24,596 nucleotides of DNA. It comes from an uncultured Bacilli bacterium (GTDB taxonomy: Bacteria; Bacillota_I; Bacilli_A; RF39; UBA660). This document shows positions 7,434 through 13,264 of this stretch, one piece after another. The notes beneath the pieces were generated by a model. The model was not told the DNA's origin. It saw only the letters and a list, made by a program, of their open reading frames with translations, and did not search any database. Every line of letters begins with the position of its first letter. Within the stretch, counting starts at the first letter, position 1. The position numbers and the translations under genes are program-made. Where the stretch lies: NCBI GenBank assembly GCA_944350395.1, contig CALVPA010000076.1:1-24596 (forward strand), written 5' to 3'.

Positions 7434-7559
7434 CATCATATTTTTCACATCATTCATTAGCATCTTCGTTTTTAAAGGATGCTTTTTAGAATATGTGTAC
7501 ATTAAACCTGCTCCAATTCCCATCATAGCTAGGGGAATCATCATATTAGTTTTTTTCAT
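7419..7559 (-). CDS. 46-aa YrzQ-like (DUF3918-type) small protein
   Basis: A short frame with ribosome site AGGAG eight bases before ATG encodes 46 residues starting MKKTNMMIPLAMMGIGAGLM and ending NDVKNMMKDSL. One Met/Gly-rich hydrophobic segment (residues 7-21) is followed by a basic, Met-rich amphipathic tail. This matches the general look of Bacillus YrzQ/DUF3918 proteins, which (from memory) also sit between recD2 and the yrrI permease gene, so position supports the call. Its function is unknown; it is probably a small membrane-associated protein. It starts 36 bases after the recD2 stop and is likely cotranscribed with it. Confidence 0.7.
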   Translation of the reverse strand: MKKTNMMIPLAMMGIGAGLMYTYSKKHPLKTKMLMNDVKNMMKDSL

Positions 7560-7595
7560 ATATCATGCTCCTTACCTGTTATTAGTATGGAACAG

Positions 7596-9785
7596 TTAAT
7601 TTAATTTATGCAGTAAATTTTCAACTAAATTAGTTTTTCTATTTAGACTGTAATCATTATTAGTTCCCATATAAAATGCTTTAGGACTACCGAGTAGTGT
7701 TAGACTCTTTTTAGCTCTCGAAATGCCAGTATATAAAAGTTTATTGTAGAGCATTCTGCCGTAATTCATCGTTATCGGCATTATGACGTGATCGAACTCG
7801 CTGCCCTGGCTTTTATGAATAGTTATCGCATAGGCATGTTTTAAATTTATGAGGTCTTCTCTCTTATAGAATACGGCATTTCCATAAAAATCCACTACTA
7901 AGAGTTGATCTTTACTCTTTGTGTCTACGGATACTATGTACCCGATATCTCCGTTATATATATTGTTATCGGGATCGTTTACTAACTGAAGTACCTTGTC
8001 TCCTACTCTATAAATAACTTCTCCGATCTTTACTTCCTCTTTTAGGTCACTTCTAGGATTAAAGAGTTCTTGCAATGTAATATTTAAATTGTCTATTCCG
8101 TTTTCTCCCTTATACATAGGAGCAAGTACTTGTATGTTGTTTACGTCGATCCCTTTTTTAATGCTTAGTTTACATATTTCGCGAATAGTGTCCTTCACTA
8201 AGTGTGTATCGACATTTAAGAAAGCGAAGTCTTCCTTTTTTTCTATATCTTCTTCTTGTAAATCGTGATTCTTAATGTTTAGGCACAAATACGGTATACT
8301 AGAGCCGATACTTTGTCTATATATTTTACTTAGTGGTATGTGATTGAAGCATTCGCTTGCAATCATATCAGTAAGGATTAGACCAGGGCCTACACTTGGT
8401 AATTGATTATCGTCACCAACTATTACAAGCTGAACATTACTATTTATTCCTTTTAGAAGAGCACCGAATAATTCGGTGTCTATCATACTCGTCTCATCTA
8501 CGATTACTAGTTTTTCTGAGTGTTTATTGTACTCGTTATATTCAAATTTGTTCGTATTTTTATCCCACTTTAAATATCGGTGAATAGTCGATGCTGGCAA
8601 TCCGGTTAAATCGCTCATTCTCTTAGCAGCTCTTCCAGTAGGAGCTAAAAGTACTATTTCATTTAAAGCTTCTCTTTCACTGATAGGGTGCATGTCAATA
8701 TAGAGTCCTGCGATGGCTTTTACAATCGTAGTTTTGCCTGTTCCAGGACCTCCCGTTATTATAGTGATATTCTCTTCTAAAGCAGTTTTAATCGCTTTTA
8801 TTTGTTCGTCGTTATAAACTATATGATTAGAATCGCTAAATTTCTTTATCTTCTCATCTAAATTTTTATAATTATGTGCTCCATTTTTGCTTATTTCGAA
8901 TAAAGCATCTGCAATGTTCTTTTCCATTTTGTATAAACTGTACAAGAAAAATTTATCTCCATCAATCTTGATTTCTTTTCTCTTATTTAAAATATCTAGT
9001 TTACTTCTAAGTTCTTCTTCACTTAAAATTATATCGAATTCCGATAACTTCTCTCTTATTTCTTCTATATAAGAATATGTATCTCCCGCATTAAAAGATA
9101 ACTCTTTAAGCGATTCGATTATACACGCTTCTATTCTGTTTTCATCTGTCTCGCTATTTAAATTAAAAAATACTTTATCTAATGTCTTAAACTCTATTTC
9201 GTTTATGAGACTGTAAACATTTTCTTCGACTATCGCTTTTATATTGAAGCCATAAACGTTTAATAAAGTCATCGCATCCCTCATAGAAAATCCTATTTTA
9301 TTTAAGTATATAATTGTCTCATCACTGTTTTGATATTTTATTATAGAGTTATAAATGCTATCCATCTTTTTTTCGGACATCTTAGGTATCAAAAGTAGAC
9401 TGGTCTTATCATTTTTAATCTTTTCCAGAGCATCGTCACCTAAAATGCGAACAATTTCATTCGCTGTCTTCTCTCCACAACCCTTAACTAAATTACTCGA
9501 TAAAAATTCTATTACTGCATCTTTTCCTTCAGGTTTAACGTGTTCATAACTATTAACTTGAAATTGATAACCGTATTTTCCATTTTGTACATAACTACCG
9601 TGGAATATGTAATTTTCATCTATTACTAAATCATAAAAATAGCCAGTAAATGTAATCGTGTGATTCGAAAGTTCTTCTTTTAAATTATCGCTCGCCTCTT
9701 TAACTCTAAAAAGTCCTACTTTATATCCGCTGCCACTAGAGGATTCGAAAATAATCTTTTTAAATTTTCCTTTTACATATTCCAT
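7596..9785 (-). CDS. recD2: RecD2, ATP-dependent 5'-3' DNA helicase (RecD/TraA-like)
   Basis: This 729-aa SF1B helicase acts in DNA repair and replication-fork maintenance without RecBC. It has an N-terminal OB-like domain, a helix-hairpin-helix near 100-116 (VKGCGEKTANEIV), motif I GGPGTGKT (345-352), motif Ia APTGRAAKRM (381-390), motif II DETS (430-433), motif III VGDDNQLPSVGPG (456-468) and C-terminal motifs HKSQGSEFDHV and LYTGISRAKK. The length is close to Bacillus/Deinococcus RecD2 plus or minus N-terminal differences. The ribosome site GGAGG sits nine bases before the ATG. It heads the cluster with the yrzQ-like and permease genes. Confidence 0.96.
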   Translation of the reverse strand: MEYVKGKFKKIIFESSSGSGYKVGLFRVKEASDNLKEELSNHTITFTGYFYDLVIDENYIFHGSYVQNGKYGYQFQVNSYEHVKPEGKDAVIEFLSSNLVKGCGEKTANEIVRILGDDALEKIKNDKTSLLLIPKMSEKKMDSIYNSIIKYQNSDETIIYLNKIGFSMRDAMTLLNVYGFNIKAIVEENVYSLINEIEFKTLDKVFFNLNSETDENRIEACIIESLKELSFNAGDTYSYIEEIREKLSEFDIILSEEELRSKLDILNKRKEIKIDGDKFFLYSLYKMEKNIADALFEISKNGAHNYKNLDEKIKKFSDSNHIVYNDEQIKAIKTALEENITIITGGPGTGKTTIVKAIAGLYIDMHPISEREALNEIVLLAPTGRAAKRMSDLTGLPASTIHRYLKWDKNTNKFEYNEYNKHSEKLVIVDETSMIDTELFGALLKGINSNVQLVIVGDDNQLPSVGPGLILTDMIASECFNHIPLSKIYRQSIGSSIPYLCLNIKNHDLQEEDIEKKEDFAFLNVDTHLVKDTIREICKLSIKKGIDVNNIQVLAPMYKGENGIDNLNITLQELFNPRSDLKEEVKIGEVIYRVGDKVLQLVNDPDNNIYNGDIGYIVSVDTKSKDQLLVVDFYGNAVFYKREDLINLKHAYAITIHKSQGSEFDHVIMPITMNYGRMLYNKLLYTGISRAKKSLTLLGSPKAFYMGTNNDYSLNRKTNLVENLLHKLN

Positions 9786-9787
9786 GT

Positions 9788-9817
9788 ACTACTACCTCCA
9801 CAGTAGTGATTGTAACA
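9788..9817 (-). promoter_or_regulatory. recD2 promoter (extended -10) and hairpin presenting the ribosome site
   Basis: TG-T-TACAAT on the minus strand (hexamer 9814-9809) forms an extended -10 without a clear -35. Just downstream, ACTACT (9807-9802) and AGTAGT (9793-9788) can pair, holding GTGGAGGT, which contains the Shine-Dalgarno sequence, in an eight-base loop two bases before the ATG. If transcription starts near 9802 the 5' arm is mostly absent, so the hairpin would form only on longer transcripts. Confidence 0.4.
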
Positions 9818-9845
9818 TAAAAGAGACTTCAAAGTAAAGTCTCTT
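9816..9845 (-). terminator. Terminator hairpin after the LysM gene
   Basis: Perfect nine-base arms 9821-9829 and 9837-9845 (AAGAGACTT/AAGTCTCTT), loop of seven, followed by TTTT plus ATGTT on the minus strand. The T run is short, and its end overlaps the recD2 -10 region. Confidence 0.65.
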
Positions 9846-9857
9846 AAAGGCCACATA

Positions 9858-10712
9858 CTAGCCGTAAATTGTATGATTTTTTTCCTGCACTTCTGTATAC
9901 TCAGTACTTCTATTTATACAGTATACTCTATACAAATCATAGTTTACGAGTACATTATTCATGCCACCTAAATTTATCTTTTCGTCTACTTCTTTAGTAA
10001 GGCTTGTCAAAGTATTGATGTAAGCTTGTTTAGATTCTTCAGTCTGCTCTTTATTTTCGTCGTGAAAACTTAAATAAGACTGTATATACATTCCATAGAT
10101 GCTATTCATATCGGGTTCTGCTTCACTCTTTGGGTTTCCATAAATGATAGATTTATAGAACAATGCTTGTTTATCGTCAGGAGTGCTACTTTTAGCCATT
10201 TCTGCGACGCTAGAATTAAATACATAATCATAAAAATAACTTTCTAACATTTTTATTTCTGCATCTATTTCTGATAAAGGTTTAATCGTTTCTACTCTTA
10301 GATCTTCACCTGCAAATATTATTTGAGTATTATCTTTAATGTCGTTTAGCTCCATTATTCTTTTGACGGTATTTCCATTGTCTTCTGCTATTTTGCTTAA
10401 TGATTCACCAAATTCTACCGTATGAATGCTTGTGCTAACTTCTCTTAACATATTTGGATTTTCTTTTAAAATCTCGTTTATCTGTTCTAAGTTTTGATCT
10501 AATACTGCATCTTCAAGATTATTATCTTTCTTAGAATCGTCTTTTTTAGAAGCACCTATGATAGCAGTGTAACTTCCCTTAACTAAGACTAGTGCAAGTC
10601 CAAGTGCGATTAATCTACCAACTATTTTTACAGTAAATAGATGTTCTTTGCCATTATTATCAGTATATTTTCCTTTAAAAGTTCTCGACCTAGAATTTCG
10701 TCTTTCTTCCAT
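9858..10712 (-). CDS. Single-pass membrane protein with a LysM-like domain
   Basis: A positively charged, Arg-rich N-terminus precedes one hydrophobic segment (VGRLIALGLALVLVKGSYTAIIGA). Then come a charged linker and a LysM-like unit of about 45 residues beginning HTVEFGESLSKIAEDNGNTVKRIMELN and continuing with a GEDLRV-type end, which should bind peptidoglycan glycan chains. A helical C-terminal region of about 150 residues is not recognisable to me. The ATG at 10712 (284 aa) is chosen over a GTG at 10721 because AGGTGAT, a good ribosome site, lies five bases before it. It follows mtaB after 41 bases, possibly on the same transcript, and ends in a hairpin. The role is probably cell-envelope related. 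Confidence 0.7.
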   Translation of the reverse strand: MEERRNSRSRTFKGKYTDNNGKEHLFTVKIVGRLIALGLALVLVKGSYTAIIGASKKDDSKKDNNLEDAVLDQNLEQINEILKENPNMLREVSTSIHTVEFGESLSKIAEDNGNTVKRIMELNDIKDNTQIIFAGEDLRVETIKPLSEIDAEIKMLESYFYDYVFNSSVAEMAKSSTPDDKQALFYKSIIYGNPKSEAEPDMNSIYGMYIQSYLSFHDENKEQTEESKQAYINTLTSLTKEVDEKINLGGMNNVLVNYDLYRVYCINRSTEYTEVQEKNHTIYG

Positions 10713-10753
10713 ATTTATCACCTATCATTATAAGTATAATTTTATTTTAATGT

Positions 10754-12043
10754 TTAATCAATGTTTTCTACCATTCCATTTACAACTGTACCGTCAACTT
10801 CTGTAATTGTGACCTCCACTGTTTTACCCTCTTCTACAGGTTTATTTAATCTAACTAAAATATAGTTGCTCGTGTGTCCAGAGTATGTGCCATCTTTACT
10901 ATACTCTGCAATAACTTTCATAGTTTTTCCGATAAATTTTTTGTAGTATTTTTCTTCTAATTCATTCGATAACTCTAATACTTCGCGAACTCTTGTCTTT
11001 TTAATTTTATCATCGATGAAGTGTTCTTTCATCTCTTCCGCTTTTGTTCCACTTCTTAAAGAGAAAGGAAATACGTGAATCTTAGTAAAGTTAATCCTTT
11101 TTAAAAAGTCCATAGTTTCACGGAAACATTCATCACTTTCATAAGGAAAACCTACTATAAGGTCAGTAGTTATACTTATATCTGGTCTTATGCTCCTAAT
11201 TTCTGATATTTTTTCCTCATAATATTTAGTGTCGTACTTTCTGTTCATATGTTTTAAGACAGTATCACTTCCGGACTGGAGAGGTATATGTAGGTGATTA
11301 CAAATTTTCTCGTTATGCTTTAGTTCTTCCATAAACTTTTCGTTTAACTCTGTTATCTCTATACTAGATATTCTGATTCTCTCTAATTTGGGATTTTTGC
11401 TGATTCTCCTTATCAAATCTACTAAGTCGTATCCCTTTCCTCTTCCATAAGAACCAGTATGTATTCCAGTTAAGACTATTTCACGGTGTCCCATCTCTAC
11501 TAAAGTATCGATCTCACTGCATGCCAAATCTATATCTTTACTCCTTATATTTCCTCTCATGTAAGGTATTATACAGTAACTGCAGAAATTATCACATCCG
11601 TCCTGTATTTTGACGAATGCTCTAGTCTTATCGCTTTCACTTTTTAAAAACATTGTCTCAAATTCTTGATTTGACATATCGTAAAATTTAACTATCGGTT
11701 TTCTGTCAGTTTTAAATTCTTCGACATACTCTAATATCTTCGATTTATCTTTATTTCCAATGAGTATATCGACTCCTAAATCTAGCATACTCATCTTATG
11801 GTTTTGACAACTGCATCCAGAGGCTACTATTATAGCATTAGGTACATTTCTCTTGGCCATTCTTATAATGTGCCTACTTTTAGCGTCGCTCTGATTAGTA
11901 ACAGAGCACGTATTTATTACTACTACATCCGGATTTTCCGTAAGTTTTACTTCTTCATATCCAGAATTTTCAAATCTCTCCTTTATATATTCGCTTTCAT
12001 AAGTGTTAACTTTGCAACCCAAAGTCAAAATACAAAATTTCAT
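10754..12043 (-). CDS. mtaB: tRNA N6-threonylcarbamoyladenosine (t6A37) methylthiotransferase
   Basis: MtaB converts t6A to ms2t6A at position 37 of tRNAs reading ANN codons, using two [4Fe-4S] clusters and S-adenosylmethionine. The N-terminal UPF0004 domain supplies cysteines at about 10, 46 and 77 (GCKVNTYES, NTCSVTNQSD, ASGCSC). The radical-SAM motif CxxxCxxC is C150, C154, C157 (GCDNFCSYC). LQSGSD and TTDLIVGFP follow, and the final 60 or so residues form a TRAM RNA-binding domain. The 429 aa, the GCKVN start and CSVTN (rather than MiaB-type signatures) favour MtaB over MiaB or RimO. The ribosome site is GGAGGGT. Confidence 0.93.
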   Translation of the reverse strand: MKFCILTLGCKVNTYESEYIKERFENSGYEEVKLTENPDVVVINTCSVTNQSDAKSRHIIRMAKRNVPNAIIVASGCSCQNHKMSMLDLGVDILIGNKDKSKILEYVEEFKTDRKPIVKFYDMSNQEFETMFLKSESDKTRAFVKIQDGCDNFCSYCIIPYMRGNIRSKDIDLACSEIDTLVEMGHREIVLTGIHTGSYGRGKGYDLVDLIRRISKNPKLERIRISSIEITELNEKFMEELKHNEKICNHLHIPLQSGSDTVLKHMNRKYDTKYYEEKISEIRSIRPDISITTDLIVGFPYESDECFRETMDFLKRINFTKIHVFPFSLRSGTKAEEMKEHFIDDKIKKTRVREVLELSNELEEKYYKKFIGKTMKVIAEYSKDGTYSGHTSNYILVRLNKPVEEGKTVEVTITEVDGTVVNGMVENID

Positions 12044-12061
12044 TTAAATTACCCTCCTACT

Positions 12062-12087
12062 AAAAAAAGTTAGAAAATCATCTAACT
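12062..12087 (-). terminator. Terminator between the 168-aa membrane protein gene and mtaB
   Basis: Arms AGTTAGA (12068-12074) and TCTAACT (12081-12087), loop of six containing the upstream stop codon, then a T7 run on the minus strand. It lies 18 bases before the mtaB start, so mtaB needs read-through or a promoter that I cannot identify. Confidence 0.75.
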
Positions 12088-12584
12088 AAATTGCTCTGTA
12101 ATACTTTTAGTGCTTTTAAAAATGCTTCTTCACTGTCGTATCTCATCATTACTGCCTTAGGCAAATCGACTAATTCCTGAGTGTTACTGGTATTTGTAAG
12201 ATCGACTTTCTTCACTTCGACATCGTCATAACCGCTGTCGTATTCATCTTCGTAACTTATGTTGTTACTGGCTCTTTTTACTAGTTCGTCGTAGCTTATT
12301 ATGGCAGTATTTTCCTGTTCTTCTTCGTATTTGCTCAGATCTATGGGTTTTGGATCGTAATCTGTCTCCAGTTTATCTACGATATCCTTTAGTGAACGTT
12401 CACTTTTTTCTTCTTTTTGAGGCATAGTCTCATTTAGAGAAGGAATTTCTACATCGTCTGTTTTAACGAGATATATGATGTAAACTAACAAAAGAATTAG
12501 AATAAGCGTTGCGATGAAAAAGAATAAATCGCTCCACGTGAATAATTCGAATAGTCCCCCAATAGTTAAAACTAAATATTCCAT
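12078..12584 (-). CDS. Single-pass membrane protein with a long acidic cytoplasmic tail, unknown function
   Basis: I do not recognise this 168-aa protein. An N-terminal hydrophobic region (two stretches about residues 1-14 and 19-41, the latter FFFIATLILILLLVYIIYLV) is followed by about 125 hydrophilic residues rich in Asp and Glu (for example YEDEYDSGYDDVEVKK). It ends with a helix (EEAFLKALKVLQSNLV). The arrangement suggests a membrane anchor with a disordered interaction tail. The ribosome site GAGGAAGAGG lies about seven bases before the ATG. A near-consensus promoter and an operator-like palindrome precede it, and an XRE regulator lies immediately upstream on the same strand, hinting at repressor control. 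Confidence 0.65.
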   Translation of the reverse strand: MEYLVLTIGGLFELFTWSDLFFFIATLILILLLVYIIYLVKTDDVEIPSLNETMPQKEEKSERSLKDIVDKLETDYDPKPIDLSKYEEEQENTAIISYDELVKRASNNISYEDEYDSGYDDVEVKKVDLTNTSNTQELVDLPKAVMMRYDSEEAFLKALKVLQSNLVR

Positions 12585-12602
12585 AATACCTCTTCCTCAA
12601 AC

Positions 12603-12623
12603 ACTTAAAACAATGTTTTAAGT
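12603..12623 (-). promoter_or_regulatory. Operator-like perfect palindrome in the leader of the 168-aa gene
   Basis: Arms ACTTAAAAC (12603-12611) and GTTTTAAGT (12615-12623) are exact complements with a three-base centre. The site lies about 15-35 bases downstream of the expected start of transcription and just upstream of the ribosome site. It has no T run on the minus strand, so it is not a normal terminator. A dimeric repressor site or an mRNA hairpin are both possible. Confidence 0.5.
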
Positions 12624-12638
12624 TTAACTTGTAAACTC

Positions 12639-12667
12639 ATTATAACACTTTTACATTTTATTTGCAA
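12639..12667 (-). promoter_or_regulatory. Strong promoter of the 168-aa gene
   Basis: TTGCAA (12667-12662), 17 bases, TATAAT (12644-12639), with TGT before the -10 (extended). This is one of the best sigma-A promoters in the window. It lies directly after the XRE stop codon. Confidence 0.75.
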
Positions 12668-12672
12668 AGATA

Positions 12673-12954
12673 TTACATAATGGTTGACAGTGTGGCTTCC
12701 AGTATACTACTAGTGGGAATGAAAATCTCTTTATCTTCAGTATAGCTCATTATTCCATATGATTTCTTGACTAAATAGTCTATCGGTACATTAAAAAACT
12801 TAGCTAGTTCAATAAGCGTACTTACGTGCATGTCGTGCCCAGATAACATATAAACTAATGTCGTGTAAGGGACTTTACACTTTTTAGATAATTCTCTTAT
12901 ATTTTTTATGTACTTGTCTCTCATGAGACTATATAATTTAGTTTCGTCTAGCAT
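12673..12954 (-). CDS. Small XRE-family helix-turn-helix regulator
   Basis: The 93-aa protein is almost entirely one Cro/CI-type helix-turn-helix domain. The helices IRELSKKCKVPYTTLVYMLSG and VSTLIELAKFFNVPIDYLV give the XRE pattern (recognition helix near YTTLVYML). A short tail follows (IFIPTSSILEATLSTIM). The ATG at 12954 is preferred to one 12 codons upstream, because GGTGATC, a perfect anti-16S match, lies four bases before it and the predicted promoter -10 lies at 12971-12976. No terminator separates it from the 168-aa gene, so it may regulate itself and that gene. Its ligand or signal is unknown. Confidence 0.8.
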   Translation of the reverse strand: MLDETKLYSLMRDKYIKNIRELSKKCKVPYTTLVYMLSGHDMHVSTLIELAKFFNVPIDYLVKKSYGIMSYTEDKEIFIPTSSILEATLSTIM

Positions 12955-12970
12955 TTCGATCACCAATTTA

Positions 12971-12999
12971 ATTCTAAACAAAAAAGCCATTTTTGTAAA
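12971..12999 (-). promoter_or_regulatory. Promoter of the XRE gene, overlapping the preceding terminator
   Basis: TTTACA (12999-12994), 17 bases, TAGAAT (12976-12971) on the minus strand. The -35 lies inside the terminator hairpin of the 62-aa gene. Confidence 0.6.
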
Positions 13000-13007
13000 T
13001 GACTTTT
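12980..13007 (-). terminator. Rho-independent terminator of the 62-aa gene
   Basis: Eleven-base arms 12982-12992 and 12997-13007 (one G-T) with a four-base loop, followed by T6 on the minus strand; strong. Confidence 0.85.
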
Positions 13008-13017
13008 AAATTTTTTA

Positions 13018-13206
13018 TCATCTTTTGTAAAAATAATCTGTATTAACTCTATTCTGTAGTTTCTTAAATTCTTCCAAGGTACTACTTCTTCTAACTTTTC
13101 CAAAATTATAACAGTAAGGATTAGTAATACCACTCATAAGTGCATTATAGTCGTCCGAATACTCTATATCAGCACATTTATTCTTATCACTCATATTTTT
13201 AAGCAT
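13018..13206 (-). CDS. 62-aa hypothetical soluble protein
   Basis: I do not recognise it. The protein is hydrophilic with no membrane segment, has two Cys residues (CADIEYSDD and NPYCYNF) and several Tyr residues, and ends with a charged helix (TLEEFKKLQNRV). A ribosome site GGTGATG lies three bases before the ATG, and a strong terminator follows the stop; both support a real gene. It lies 58 bases after the FtsX-type permease gene with no terminator between, so it may be the last gene of that operon. No clear promoter of its own is visible. Confidence 0.6.
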   Translation of the reverse strand: MLKNMSDKNKCADIEYSDDYNALMSGITNPYCYNFGKVRRSSTLEEFKKLQNRVNTDYFYKR

Positions 13207-13264
13207 ATCATCACCATTAGTAGTGTGTACTGATTTTGATATTTGATACGTTTAAACGAATAAA

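Noticed and set aside
13249..13258. CGTTTAAACG palindrome after the permease gene
   Set aside because: Ten bases, no T run and no flanking promoter, so it is compatible with chance in A/T-rich DNA.
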